DNA of 64,000 bases, from positions 186,001-250,000 of the forward strand of contig NZ_MVDI01000005.1 in assembly GCF_002939305.1 (NCBI RefSeq), given 5' to 3'. The notes under the pieces were generated by a model that saw only the letters and a program-made list of their open reading frames with translations, did not search any database and was not told the DNA's origin. The position numbers and the translations under genes are program-made. Below are positions 46,030 through 55,287 of the stretch, in pieces; positions within the stretch are counted from its first letter, which is position 1; the number at the start of each line of letters is the position of its first letter. This stretch comes from Chroococcidiopsis sp. TS-821. GTDB taxonomy: Bacteria > Cyanobacteriota > Cyanobacteriia > Cyanobacteriales > Chroococcidiopsidaceae.

Positions 46030-47766
46030 TCAATACATTCGGTCGTATCGGTCAAGGCGCATGAGCAGTCGTATAAGCGCTACCCCTACTACTGCAGCGA
46101 TCGCTGCTGCAACAATTGCCAACCATATATAATGATTGACGAATAATAGCGTAGCGGACAGGGTAAAAGCACTGATCATTATCGCGTAGTTTGTTCCTAG
46201 TTGCAGGCTACTGTGCCGACGTAATAGCCGCTCGGTTTCGATTGAACGTACGCGCACGCGAATATCACCCCGCTCTAGCTTTTCTAGTGTATCCTCTAAA
46301 CGTCTTGGCAGTCCAAAGGCCGTGCTACCCACCTGTGCTGCTTGGCGACCTAACTCGTTCAAGAAGCTATTACCTTCAATACCGTTGCCGTTTGTCATAA
46401 GATCCATTGCAAAAGGTTTAGCAACTTCCATAAAATTAAATTCTGGATCTAAGCCCTTACCAACACCCTCTAGCGTCGAGAAAGCCCGCATCACAAACGT
46501 AAAAGTTGCAGGAAAGCGGAAGGGCTGACCGTAAGCAATTTCGTATAGATCGTCACTAATTGCCGCCACTGATTGATTTTCAAATGGCTTATCCATAAAG
46601 TGATCCAGCATATACTGAATTGAGCGCCGTACAGGTCCCATATCATCGGTGGGTACCAACGCTCCTAACGCAACTAAAGAGTCGATAACTTGTTGCGCAT
46701 CTTTTTGGGCGATACCAAACAGCGTCTTCATGAGTTGTTCGCGGACGCTCGTTTTAATCTGACCCATCATGCCAAAATCGTAGAAGATCAGCGCTCCCTC
46801 TGGACTGACCGCAATGTTACCTGGGTGGGGATCGGCATGAAAGAAACCATCATTGAGTAGCTGTTGTAAATAAGCCTCAGCACCTTGACGTGCTACCAAT
46901 TTTCTGTCAATTCCTGCTGCTTCTAGCGCTTCATAGTGGCTAATCTTAATTCCAGGTACGTATTCTAAAGTCAGTACTCTAGAAGATGTATAGCGCCAGT
47001 AGACTCTGGGAACTTTTACCCAATCGTAAGCGCGAAAATTGCGCCGAAAAGTATCTGCATTCCGCCCTTCGTTGATATATTCAATTTCTTCCCATAAAAT
47101 GCGGCAGCACTCTTCATAAATTCCTATCCAGTCGCGACCGCGTCCCCATTTAGGATGATTTTGGAAGTATTGCGTAATTCCTCGGAGAATTTTTAAATCA
47201 ATTTCAAAAAGCTTACGCAATCCTGGGCGTTGTACCTTAACAACAACAATTTCGCCTGAATGCAGTTGTGCTTTATGAACTTGACCTAAGCTGGCGGCGG
47301 CGATGGGAATTGGTTCAAAACTTGTGAAGAGCTCAGGAATTTTTTTGCCGAGTTCTTGCTCAATGATTGTTTCTACTTGCGCATAACTAAAAGCGGGTAC
47401 TTTATCTTGGAGTTTGGCAAGTTCTTCAACGTATTCACTCGGAAATAGATCGGCTCGCGTCGAAAATAACTGCCCTACTTTAATAAAAGTTGGTCCTAAG
47501 TCTAATAGTTTATTGCGAATCCAAATAGCCTGTCGTTTGCGTCGCGCACTGCGCTTAGCATCAGTAACGCCGCCTGCATAACTCCACGATTTGTTGTTGT
47601 ACCAAAAACCAGCCAGCAATCGAATGACAAACAGCCAGATGTCAACAAAACGGCGTTTGCTTGAGTAATTTTCCCGATTCCAACGGTAGGACTTTTCTTT
47701 ATAGCCCGTCTCCAGATTATTGGTATACCGTAGGGTTTTCACAGAGTTAGCAGGAAGAACAGACAC
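46030..47766 (-). CDS. AarF/ABC1/UbiB kinase family protein
   Basis: ABC1 kinase with the family marker KVGQLFSTRAD (KxGQ, about residues 97-108), VVKVQRPGLRK lysine, and HADPHPGNIAV and FYDFGMMGQ as the catalytic and metal-binding loops. The C-terminus has two hydrophobic helices (about 525-570), so the protein is membrane-anchored. Members support quinone synthesis and plastoglobule-type photoprotection. Start GTG 47766, length 578. Upstream of the PP2C gene in the same direction. Confidence 0.92.
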   Translation of the reverse strand: MSVLPANSVKTLRYTNNLETGYKEKSYRWNRENYSSKRRFVDIWLFVIRLLAGFWYNNKSWSYAGGVTDAKRSARRKRQAIWIRNKLLDLGPTFIKVGQLFSTRADLFPSEYVEELAKLQDKVPAFSYAQVETIIEQELGKKIPELFTSFEPIPIAAASLGQVHKAQLHSGEIVVVKVQRPGLRKLFEIDLKILRGITQYFQNHPKWGRGRDWIGIYEECCRILWEEIEYINEGRNADTFRRNFRAYDWVKVPRVYWRYTSSRVLTLEYVPGIKISHYEALEAAGIDRKLVARQGAEAYLQQLLNDGFFHADPHPGNIAVSPEGALIFYDFGMMGQIKTSVREQLMKTLFGIAQKDAQQVIDSLVALGALVPTDDMGPVRRSIQYMLDHFMDKPFENQSVAAISDDLYEIAYGQPFRFPATFTFVMRAFSTLEGVGKGLDPEFNFMEVAKPFAMDLMTNGNGIEGNSFLNELGRQAAQVGSTAFGLPRRLEDTLEKLERGDIRVRVRSIETERLLRRHSSLQLGTNYAIMISAFTLSATLLFVNHYIWLAIVAAAIAAVVGVALIRLLMRLDRYDRMY

Positions 47767-47889
47767 TCAATGTTCCTAAGTTTGTTTGCTAGAAATTCTT
47801 CAAACTTTTACAGGGAATTTTTAGTCAGGTTATGACTGCGATCGCCTGAGTTGCGCTTCTACCCTGCGAAAGCTACAACTTTACGAATT

Positions 47890-48228
47890 TTAGGTGCTTG
47901 TGCCAGAATTACTGCGATAGCGCTGTATTTCTGTCCGTAACAAAGCAATTTCAGCGCGAAGATCGTCGATCATTGCTTGTGTATCGACAGGTTGCGTATT
48001 TGGCGTAACAACTGTTGTCCCTCTACCCCTAGAGGTCATTTCCATTTCCATTTCCCGATTTGCCCGTTCCATGACTTCATCCGAAAATTGGCGCATTTGC
48101 TCTCGGAGTTCAGCATCGAGTTTACCTAGTTCGCTGAGCGCGTCGGTTAGGGCATTTTCTAGCTGCTCATTGAAGATTTCAGCAACAGCTCTGCCAACAA
48201 AAAAAGCTTTTACAAAAGGATTACTCAT
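47890..48228 (-). CDS. Conserved small cyanobacterial protein (112 aa), hypothetical
   Basis: Starts MSNPFVKAFFVGRAVAEIF, then a long helical run (residues about 20-62, EQLENALTDALSELGKLDAE) and a second helix near the C-terminus (MIDDLRAEIALLRTEIQRYR) likely to make a coiled coil. Conserved in cyanobacteria; I recall it as an uncharacterised family. The middle is Thr/Gly-rich and flexible. 123 bp upstream of the AarF gene start, possibly co-transcribed. Confidence 0.7.
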   Translation of the reverse strand: MSNPFVKAFFVGRAVAEIFNEQLENALTDALSELGKLDAELREQMRQFSDEVMERANREMEMEMTSRGRGTTVVTPNTQPVDTQAMIDDLRAEIALLRTEIQRYRSNSGTST

Positions 48229-48368
48229 AAATATTTGTTTACATGCCTCCGCAAAAATTATAACTTGCTTGTTTGCTCTGCTGCTGTTGGTATTATTGGT
48301 TTGCGATTTTTGTGGAAGTGAAGATCCTCTGAGTATTGACCAAGAAGCAATAAGTTTAGCTTATTTTT

Positions 48369-51122
48369 TTATTGCGGGTAGCGGTTTTGAACAAACGCGA
48401 TCGCCCACTGACGACGTTCTTCAGGATTTGCATTGCGCTCAATCGCACCATCGAGCGTCGCGGCTAATAAATCATCTAAAATGACGCGGTATATTGGTCC
48501 TGGTTTGTAACCTAAAGCTTTTAGGTCATTTCCATTTAAGGGTGGTTCAACCATTCTCCAGAAGTTGAAATATTGCCAAATTAAACGTCTAACTCTTTGA
48601 TTGGTACGAATGGCGATTAAAATTAGCGTTGGTATGTCATAACAACGAAGTAACTGTACAATTTGACTTGGTTGCTGATAGGAAGGTAATAATTGTTCAA
48701 TTTTGGTTTGTACCTCACTTAATGCTCCGAGACGTTTGATACTATCCTCAGAAAGCTGTAAATGCGTGGCAACCTGCGCGCGATATTCTGGTGAGAGGTA
48801 CGCGACGATCGCTTCGAGTCGCAATAGCCAATGATGTAAGTTTTGTTGCCAGTCAAGTTTTTGTTGCAAACAGCGTTCTAACAAACGCAGTTGTCGCCAT
48901 AATTCGCGATCGAGTTCTAAAGTTGGGTGAATGCACTTGAGTGCGCCTAAATCGGAAAGTAGCTTTAATGCCCGCTGCCAATAAGGTGCTTCTAAAATAT
49001 ACTTCAGTTCGCCTTTGAGCCGCGCAGACAGTGCAGGAGTTTTATTGCCTTGAAGGCGGTTATAGATACCACTAGCGATGCAGTAGCGAATATAGCTTTC
49101 GGTTTCGGGTTCAATCGTAAAATCTAGCCGTACTGCAAACCTCACCGCCCGGTAAATCCGCGTGGGATCTTCAATAAAACTATTGGCGTGCAGAACGCGA
49201 ATTTGCTTGGCTTGTAGATCGAGAAAACCACCAAAGAAATCTAATAACTCTCCGGCGCGCGGCGATGTCAGTCGAATTGCTAAAGCATTAATTGTAAAGT
49301 CTCGCCGATACAAATCTTGGCGAATTGAACTTGCTTCCACCTCAGGGTTAGCTGCGGGGTAGGGATAAAATTCGGTTCTTGCGGTGGCAATATCTACCCA
49401 TAAAGAATCAAAAACTGGGTCTTTGTGCCATAAAAGTGCTGCAGTTTGAAACGCGCCGTGAACTTCTAAACGAGCATTGGGATAGATTTGCTGTAATTCT
49501 CGTGCAAGTTGGACGCCTGCACCGTTACCATTGTTGGCAACAGGACCATCTACGACTAAGTCAAGATCGGTTAGAAGTGCGGAATTATCTTGGAAAGAGC
49601 TTTTATCTGAGCCATACTTGTCATGTCGAAAGTATGTCAACAGCAAGTCGCGGACAGCACCACCAACAAGATATAAATGCCAACCTCGTTGTTCAGCGTG
49701 AGTCGCCGCTTTGATGAGTAATTCCCAAAGTTGCGGGGCTAAGCGATCGCGTAAAAGTTGATATGCACCTTGTCGATAGTTGGGTAAAATACTATCTCTA
49801 GTTGTTTGTTCTCGGCTGGTTTCTTCTTGATGAATTTCGCGCAGTACGTCGGTACGCGTTACAATTCCCACTAATTCATTGCTATCTAAAACGGGAAGAC
49901 GTCCAATATCGTATGTCACCATAAGTGACTCGATTTCGGGTAGTGTTGTTGTTGGGGTAATTGTTTTAAGATTTGTTTTCATGTATCCCTTGACGGGTGC
50001 ATGACTAAAGCCATGATGCAGCGCAATATCAAGATCGCGGCGGGAAACAATACCGACAAGTTGACCTTCAGAATCGGCAACGCATAAGCCCGAATGACCA
50101 TAGCGTAAAAGAATCCGCTGTGCTTCGCCAATCGTTGTTTCAGGTCGAATTGTGCGCACGGGTGAAGACATTAAATCGCGGGCAATCGGTGGTGTAGGAG
50201 TTTGTTTTTTCAGCCTGTTTAAGATTGCCGTTAAGGTTTGCTTAGCATCGACACCACGCAGCGAAATGGATGCTGCTTGCGAATGTCCGCCACCACCAAA
50301 TTCTTGAAAGACTTGATTGAGGTTTGTTCCTGGAATTCGCGATCGCCCGATAATTGTCAACCGTTCGTCGTCTAAAGAATGCTGTGCGGCTAAAATTAGC
50401 GCATCGCTTTCGGTAATTTCCATTAACTGCGAAGCCAAGCTAGATAAACCCATGACATAACCTGAGGTTTCTAGCAGTACCCAAGCTATGTTGTAGCCGC
50501 TGATAATTTCGGTTTGCAGATTGGCTAAAGCTGTTGTGAGTAATTCTTGTAACTCTGGTGATAATCCTGGGTCGATATAATCGCGAATGACACGTAAATT
50601 TGCCCCTTGCTCCATCAACCACGATAAGGCGATCGCATCGCGGGCGGTTGCTTGGGCAAAGGTAAGCGAACCGGTATCAACATGAATTCCTAATGCCATC
50701 ACTGTGGCTTCAATTGAGTTAAGGCTAATGTTTTGTTGCTGCAGTTCTTCGACGACTAAAGTTGTTGCTGCGCCAACAGAGGCAATTCGAGTTTGCGTTG
50801 CGGGAATATCTGTCGCAACATCTACGTGATGATCGTATACGCAAATCGCTTCTAATTGCGGTAAATCTAACCACTCGGCTGCTTTACCCAAGCGATCGCG
50901 CTTTTGTGTATCTACTACCACTAAAGAACGAATTTGTTCGGGATGAACCGCACGGCGTTCGATTAAGGGATACTCGTCGCGATGTAACGCCAAAAAATCA
51001 CGCACCGCTGGATGGCTACCACCTGTTAGGACGATTTTTGCCCCAGGAAGCAACCGCGCAACGCCGACAGCTGCACCTAGCGCATCAAAATCTGCTGTTG
51101 TATGACACAAAATTAAATCCAT
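48369..51122 (-). CDS. Fusion of DHH phosphoesterase, CBS pair and CCA-adding/poly(A) polymerase
   Basis: A 917-residue three-part protein. Residues 1-300: DHH phosphatase with FDALGAAVGVA, CVYDHHVD and GGGGHSQAAS (DHHA1). About 310-430: two CBS domains (SPVRTIRPETTIGEA and LKTITPTTTLPEI), which usually bind adenosine nucleotides. About 455-end: class II nucleotidyltransferase with LYLVGGAVRDLLL and LTDLDLVVDG. The last part adds CCA to tRNA or A-tails; the first may hydrolyse oligonucleotides or cyclic dinucleotides. ATG 51122. Such fusions are known in cyanobacteria; their combined role is not established. Confidence 0.92.
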   Translation of the reverse strand: MDLILCHTTADFDALGAAVGVARLLPGAKIVLTGGSHPAVRDFLALHRDEYPLIERRAVHPEQIRSLVVVDTQKRDRLGKAAEWLDLPQLEAICVYDHHVDVATDIPATQTRIASVGAATTLVVEELQQQNISLNSIEATVMALGIHVDTGSLTFAQATARDAIALSWLMEQGANLRVIRDYIDPGLSPELQELLTTALANLQTEIISGYNIAWVLLETSGYVMGLSSLASQLMEITESDALILAAQHSLDDERLTIIGRSRIPGTNLNQVFQEFGGGGHSQAASISLRGVDAKQTLTAILNRLKKQTPTPPIARDLMSSPVRTIRPETTIGEAQRILLRYGHSGLCVADSEGQLVGIVSRRDLDIALHHGFSHAPVKGYMKTNLKTITPTTTLPEIESLMVTYDIGRLPVLDSNELVGIVTRTDVLREIHQEETSREQTTRDSILPNYRQGAYQLLRDRLAPQLWELLIKAATHAEQRGWHLYLVGGAVRDLLLTYFRHDKYGSDKSSFQDNSALLTDLDLVVDGPVANNGNGAGVQLARELQQIYPNARLEVHGAFQTAALLWHKDPVFDSLWVDIATARTEFYPYPAANPEVEASSIRQDLYRRDFTINALAIRLTSPRAGELLDFFGGFLDLQAKQIRVLHANSFIEDPTRIYRAVRFAVRLDFTIEPETESYIRYCIASGIYNRLQGNKTPALSARLKGELKYILEAPYWQRALKLLSDLGALKCIHPTLELDRELWRQLRLLERCLQQKLDWQQNLHHWLLRLEAIVAYLSPEYRAQVATHLQLSEDSIKRLGALSEVQTKIEQLLPSYQQPSQIVQLLRCYDIPTLILIAIRTNQRVRRLIWQYFNFWRMVEPPLNGNDLKALGYKPGPIYRVILDDLLAATLDGAIERNANPEERRQWAIAFVQNRYPQ

Positions 51123-51136
51123 GTTTTTATAGCAGG

Positions 51137-51164
51137 GGTCAAAGGTCAGCGGTCAAAGGTTAGG
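51137..51164. repeat. STRR array
   Basis: GGTCAAA, GGTCAGC, GGTCAAA, GGTTAGG directly upstream of the CBS/CCA gene start; a shorter version (GGTCAAAGGTCAGG) precedes recJ near 22695. Confidence 0.7.
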
Positions 51165-51396
51165 GAAAGAAGAATTATGAGCATTTACAATGTCCTAACC
51201 GTATTGACCATTGCTATGAATTCAAACAGCGAGGCTACGATCTTATTGTCCTACTTGCCGCTTGTCTTAAGTTCGTTACCTAAAGCGATCGCCCGATCTG
51301 GATCTGATAGCGTACAAATAAGGAATAATCAAAAGTATAGTCAGCTTTACGCTCAACAATTTTGTCCACCTTGTTGCTGTTTTGGGAGAAGCACCA

Positions 51397-51588
51397 ATGC
51401 TCACAATTTTATTTCAAATTGCTTTAGTTGCTCTGGTGATCGTGTCGTTTGCTATGCTCATTGGCGTTCCTGTTGCGTATGCTACGCCGCAGAACTGGGT
51501 TGAATCCAAAAGGCTACTGTGGATAGGTTCGATTACTTGGATTGCTCTCGTCTTTTTAGTCGGCGCGCTAAACTTTCTCGTTGTTTAG
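51397..51588 (+). CDS. psbZ: Photosystem II reaction center protein PsbZ (Ycf9)
   Basis: Begins [20 protein letters not shown] and comprises two membrane helices joined by [19 protein letters not shown], the PsbZ loop. 63 residues, the usual 62. It sits at the photosystem II periphery and helps bind antenna. ATG 51397, with GGGAG at 51384-51388 as ribosome site; the TTG at 51382 is rejected. Monocistronic, in its own AT-rich context. Confidence 0.95.
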   Translation: MLTILFQIALVALVIVSFAMLIGVPVAYATPQNWVESKRLLWIGSITWIALVFLVGALNFLVV

Positions 51589-51743
51589 AATATTGCGACA
51601 AGACTCTACTAGCAATATCAAGATACACTAGTACTCTATGGGGGCAATGACTATATTGCCCCTATGTTGTCAAAGTAGCGCTGCATGAAGATGAAGCAGT
51701 GATTTCATTAAGACATCAACATATGAGATTTTGATTTATAGTT

Positions 51744-52319
51744 ATGGCAGTTTTTGAGGGTACTTTTGCGCAAACTGAGCCATTACGCTTGGCAATAGTT
51801 ATTGGGCGATTCAACGATCTAATTACAAATAAGTTACTGGAGGGATGCCAGGATTGCTTAAAACGTCATGGTGTTGATATCAATCCGCATGGTAACCAAG
51901 TAGATTATGTCTGGGTTCCAGGAAGTTTTGAAGTTCCAGTCGTTGCGCATCAACTCGCGCAATCACGACGTTACGACGCGATCATTTGCTTGGGGGCTGT
52001 GATTCGCGGGCAAACTCCGCATTTCGATTATGTTGCGGGTGAAGTTGCGAAAGGTATTGCTGCCGCTGGCTTTCAAACTGGAGTGCCTGTTGTTTTTGGC
52101 ATTTTGACGGCAGACAATATGCAGCAAGCATTAGAAAGGGCAGGCATCAAAAGTAATAAAGGCTGGGATTACGCGATGAATGCTTTGGAAATGGGTAATT
52201 TGATGCGTCAACTACACTCGCGACTCGAAGTCGAATCGTATCGAGATCCACAACTCCCTGTAGCCCTCAAAAGCGCGCAAGCCTCAGATGTTTCAGTTGC
52301 TCCCGAAGCAATGGGTTAA
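51744..52319 (+). CDS. ribH: 6,7-dimethyl-8-ribityllumazine synthase
   Basis: Conserved RIVIGRFND-like start, then [11 protein letters not shown] (about 57-67), [21 protein letters not shown] (about 82-102) with the catalytic His, and [11 protein letters not shown]. It condenses 5-amino-6-ribitylaminouracil with dihydroxybutanone phosphate in riboflavin synthesis. 191 residues because of a C-terminal extension after residue 160. ATG 51744. Confidence 0.95.
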   Translation: MAVFEGTFAQTEPLRLAIVIGRFNDLITNKLLEGCQDCLKRHGVDINPHGNQVDYVWVPGSFEVPVVAHQLAQSRRYDAIICLGAVIRGQTPHFDYVAGEVAKGIAAAGFQTGVPVVFGILTADNMQQALERAGIKSNKGWDYAMNALEMGNLMRQLHSRLEVESYRDPQLPVALKSAQASDVSVAPEAMG

Positions 52320-52388
52320 ACATATTCCCTCGCAATGGGGGTTGACAAATCATGATTAAATTGCAATGATAAAAATTGCACAAGTTTT

Positions 52389-52460
52389 GCGGGTATAGCT
52401 CAGTGGTAGAGCGTCACCTTGCCAAGGTGAATGTCGCGCGTTCGAATCGCGTTACCCGCT
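52389..52460 (+). tRNA. tRNA-Gly (anticodon GCC)
   Basis: Full cloverleaf: acceptor GCGGGTA pairs with TACCCGC, D arm GCTC...GAGC, anticodon stem CACCTTGCCAAGGTG with GCC in the loop, T arm with GTTCGAATC. Discriminator base T at 52460; CCA is not encoded. Confidence 0.95.
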
Positions 52461-52663
52461 TTTATAAAGATTCAATACGGTATCTATTGTAAGATGCGGG
52501 CAAAAACTCATAGGATAGATCGTAGAGTTGTCCGTGAAACTATGCGTAAGGATGGGTAAAGTAAAAATAGAAAAATAGATCCAACCAATAAATATAGTTG
52601 GTCATCTTGGATTAGATTTAGATACACTCGTGGAATAGCTACTTTTTGCTTCTACTAGTCGCT

Positions 52664-53074
52664 GTGCAAGCTCAAAAGGGAAAAAAAATTGATCTCAGTT
52701 CAGACTATCCGTGTCCGTGTCGCAGACGCGGGCGTTTAGTCCCGATTACCTTGACAGAAGCATTCGGGTGCGATCGCTGTCAGCAACTATTTGTCGTGGA
52801 AGATAAAGGTTACTTGTTAGAGCAACTTTCGACAACTTATCCATACAAACGGGCGTGGCGCTGGATGGGCGGTCGTTGGGTTGTTGCTCAACCACGCTTC
52901 GGACAGACCTACTTACCGATAGCTTTGGGCATTATTTTAGTGTTACTCGTGGTTTGGTTGCCTTTGGCGCTGAGGTCGAACAATACAAACACAAATATTC
53001 TCGTTTGGGCAATGGTCGCAGTACTATTAGCTGTATTACCAGCGCTAATGGTATGGCTTACTTATAGACGTTGA
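52664..53074 (+). CDS. Zinc-ribbon-like membrane protein, conserved hypothetical
   Basis: A small ribbon with CPCRRRG (about residues 17-23) and FGCDRCQQLFVV (about 34-45) supplies four Cys as in zinc ribbons; two hydrophobic helices (about 84-105 and 113-132) follow. The start is not settled: GTG 52664 and TTG 52646 are both in frame, with no clear ribosome site. Five bases separate its stop from proA, so the genes are probably coupled. Function unknown. Confidence 0.65.
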   Translation: MQAQKGKKIDLSSDYPCPCRRRGRLVPITLTEAFGCDRCQQLFVVEDKGYLLEQLSTTYPYKRAWRWMGGRWVVAQPRFGQTYLPIALGIILVLLVVWLPLALRSNNTNTNILVWAMVAVLLAVLPALMVWLTYRR

Positions 53075-53079
53075 TATAA

Positions 53080-54342
53080 ATGATTGATGCTTTTGATATA
53101 GCCCCTGATGCGATCGCCGTTGCAAGCCGCGCCTATCAAGCTTCCTTAACACTAGGTACTACCAAAGGAACTGAACGAAGTAGCGCTGTACTGGCCATGG
53201 CAAAAGCACTACAGCATTCATTTGATGACATTCTGGAAGCAAATACGCTGGATTTGGAAGCTAGCCGCGAAATGGCAGTTCCCGATTTAATTTTAGATTG
53301 GCTAAAACTAACGCCGAAACGTTTGCAAGCCGCAGTAGAAATTTTAGAACGCCTCGCAGAATTATCCGATCCAATTCGGCGCGTGCGCAATGCTGACTAT
53401 CAATTACTAGACTCGCAAACGTACTGCCAACTCGTACCTTTGGGAGTTATTGCGTTGATATATGAGGCATTTCCTGAGTTAGCAGCGATCGCAGCAGGAT
53501 TGTGCATCAAAACAGGTAATAGCTTAATCTTGAAAGGCGGTAGCGAAGCGAGTAATTCTAATGCAGCAATTGTCAATGCTTTACAACTAGCGCTAGAAGA
53601 AACAGGTTTACCTCACGGATGTCTGGATTTATTACCAGTCGACCGCGGTGGCATTATCCGCGATTTGGTTACTCAAGATCAGTATTTGAATCTTGTGATT
53701 CCCTACGGGCGTCCTAGCTTGGTACAACAAGTTACTAAAGTCGCGACTGCTCCAGTCTTGCGTTCGGCAATGGGTAATTGTTACCTTTACTGGTCAGCGT
53801 CAGGAAGTCTGGATATGACGCGCACCATTATTATAGACAGCCATCAAAGCGAACCCGATCCAGTTAATGCGATCGAGAAAGTCCTCGTTCATCGTGCGAG
53901 TAAGCCTTCGTATTTAGTTAGCCTCTGGAACAACTTGCAAGAAAAAGGTTTCAAGATCAAAGGCGATGCAGAGTTAGTTGCAGCATTTCCAGAGTTACAG
54001 CTCGCAGCGGAATCGGAATGGGCGTGTCCTTACTTGGATCGAACCGTGGCATTTAAAGTTGTCGATCGCTTGGAAGAAGCGATCGCATGGATTAATCGAT
54101 ATAGCAGTGGTCACGCCGACTGCATTGTCACCGAATCTTACCAAGAAAGTCGCCACTTTGCCTTAGGAGTAAATAGCGCCTCAACGTACATTAATGCTTC
54201 TCCACGCTTTTCGCGTAATCCCGCGCAAGGCGATGCTGTATTTTTGGGTATGTCAAATCAAAAAGGACAAAGACGAGGTTTTATTAGCTTAGAAACGCTA
54301 ACAACCGTCAAGCACATTGTTCAAGGTAATGGCAAGTTTTGA
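53080..54342 (+). CDS. proA: Glutamate-5-semialdehyde dehydrogenase homologue (ProA) lacking the catalytic Cys
   Basis: 420 residues of the ALDH fold. PLGVIALIYEAFPELAAIAAG (about 122-142), LILKGGSEASNSN and the closing PRFSRNPAQGDAVFLGMSNQKG match gamma-glutamyl phosphate reductase. However, where ProA has C-N-A-x-E (catalytic Cys), this protein reads PVNAIEKVLVH near 265-275: the Cys is Val. Cyanobacteria often carry two ProA paralogues; this may be the non-catalytic one. ATG 53080. The call is by fold; activity as ProA is doubtful. Confidence 0.85.
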   Translation: MIDAFDIAPDAIAVASRAYQASLTLGTTKGTERSSAVLAMAKALQHSFDDILEANTLDLEASREMAVPDLILDWLKLTPKRLQAAVEILERLAELSDPIRRVRNADYQLLDSQTYCQLVPLGVIALIYEAFPELAAIAAGLCIKTGNSLILKGGSEASNSNAAIVNALQLALEETGLPHGCLDLLPVDRGGIIRDLVTQDQYLNLVIPYGRPSLVQQVTKVATAPVLRSAMGNCYLYWSASGSLDMTRTIIIDSHQSEPDPVNAIEKVLVHRASKPSYLVSLWNNLQEKGFKIKGDAELVAAFPELQLAAESEWACPYLDRTVAFKVVDRLEEAIAWINRYSSGHADCIVTESYQESRHFALGVNSASTYINASPRFSRNPAQGDAVFLGMSNQKGQRRGFISLETLTTVKHIVQGNGKF

Positions 54343-54352
54343 TTGAGTTCCT

Positions 54353-54484
54353 TTAGGGAAGTTGTTGAGAGTACATCACCATCATAAATATTGTGACGCC
54401 TAATCCGCAGATTAGCAGTAGTAGAGAACCCCAACTGGCTGAATGCTCTGTCATTTGTTGCCATATTCGATTACGGGTTGCCAT
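54353..54484 (-). CDS. Small single-span membrane protein (43 aa)
   Basis: Product MATRNRIWQQMTEHSASWGS followed by one hydrophobic helix (LLLLICGLGVTIFMMVMY) and SQQLP. ATG 54484 has GAGGA eight bases upstream, a strong ribosome site, and the codon stops cleanly, so it is probably expressed. It faces proA head-on, stops 11 bp apart. Sequence not recognised; topology N-in, one helix. Confidence 0.6.
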   Translation of the reverse strand: MATRNRIWQQMTEHSASWGSLLLLICGLGVTIFMMVMYSQQLP

Positions 54485-54763
54485 AAGACTGTCCTCTATA
54501 TCCCTGTAATTTTTAATTTATCGCTAAGGAATCGGTAATCTTTAATGAGAAAAGAAAATTAACAGTACGGGGATCAAAGAGATATCAGAGGTTAGAAAAA
54601 ACCAATTAATGCGATTTAGGGGGAAATTTAACTGCGACAAATCAGCCTTCTGGATTAGGGGATTCAGGGGGACTTCAAATTCAGAAACTTTCGAGAGTAG
54701 AGAGCTAAGCCAGCCCTTAGGGATTTTCCTCATTCTAAGAACTGGGGTGCGTTGGGGGACAGT

Positions 54764-55088
54764 TTAAACAACTATAAATCCGTTTTCAGATAAATTCAGC
54801 TTACCTGCTTCGACAAGTTGCATTACCGCGATCGAGGAGTGACTTGACGCTGATTTAGATCGGCAATACCATAACCACGCAGATATACAGCGCGATCGCC
54901 TTCAACAATTCCTAACGCTAAGCCTGGGTCTGCAATGGCTGCATTTCCGATTGCCCATATTGATCGAGCGCTTCTGAGGTTTCGGTTTGTGAAGATGAAG
55001 CGGGTTGACTAGCAGCACTTACTGCCGTCAGGCACCTTACCCAAAGCGTAAGACAGATAATACTTAACTATTGTTCAGGTTTTGTCAT
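54764..55088 (-). pseudogene. Serine hydrolase / class C beta-lactamase-like pseudogene
   Basis: On the minus strand the frame starts with ATG ACA AAA CCT (55088), meets TAG, then resumes as IICLTLWVRCLTAVSAASQP (signal-peptide-like) and SSSQTETSEALDQY; after a shift it reads AIADPGLALGIVEGDRAVYL, RGYGIADLNQRQVTP; and after a deletion VMQLVEAGKLNLSENGFIVV, stop. These are the N-terminal strands of the beta-lactamase/esterase family, with the active-site SxxK lost in the deletion. The 5' end lies inside the direct repeat at 55050-55245. Confidence 0.6.
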
Positions 55089-55245
55089 TCAGCTTTACTA
55101 AAGCAATATAACGACAATGACTCTACCTGTGTCATTGAAGTGGCTCCTCTGTCTTAAGGTAAAATCTCGCTTACCTCAAGAAAGACCTTAAGACTTGTTT
55201 CATTGAATCTTAAATACTGGGGTATAAGCTTCAAAAACTGCTTAT
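55050..55245. repeat. Left copy of the diverged direct repeat flanking the sbt island
   Basis: Matches 58330-58542 over its whole length with roughly four bases in five identical by eye, including AGACAGATAA, TACTTAACTATTGTT, the TTCAGCTT...CTAAAGCAA block and GCTTCAAAAACTGCTTA. The copy contains the 5' end of the serine-hydrolase pseudogene. Confidence 0.75.
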
Positions 55246-55287
55246 ACCAACTATCTGGGAAGTTGCACTTAATATGAAGATGTACTC

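Noticed and set aside
54542-54733. 63-codon minus-strand frame
   Set aside because: Low-complexity, proline/leucine-rich spacer translation with no ribosome site and no recognised family.
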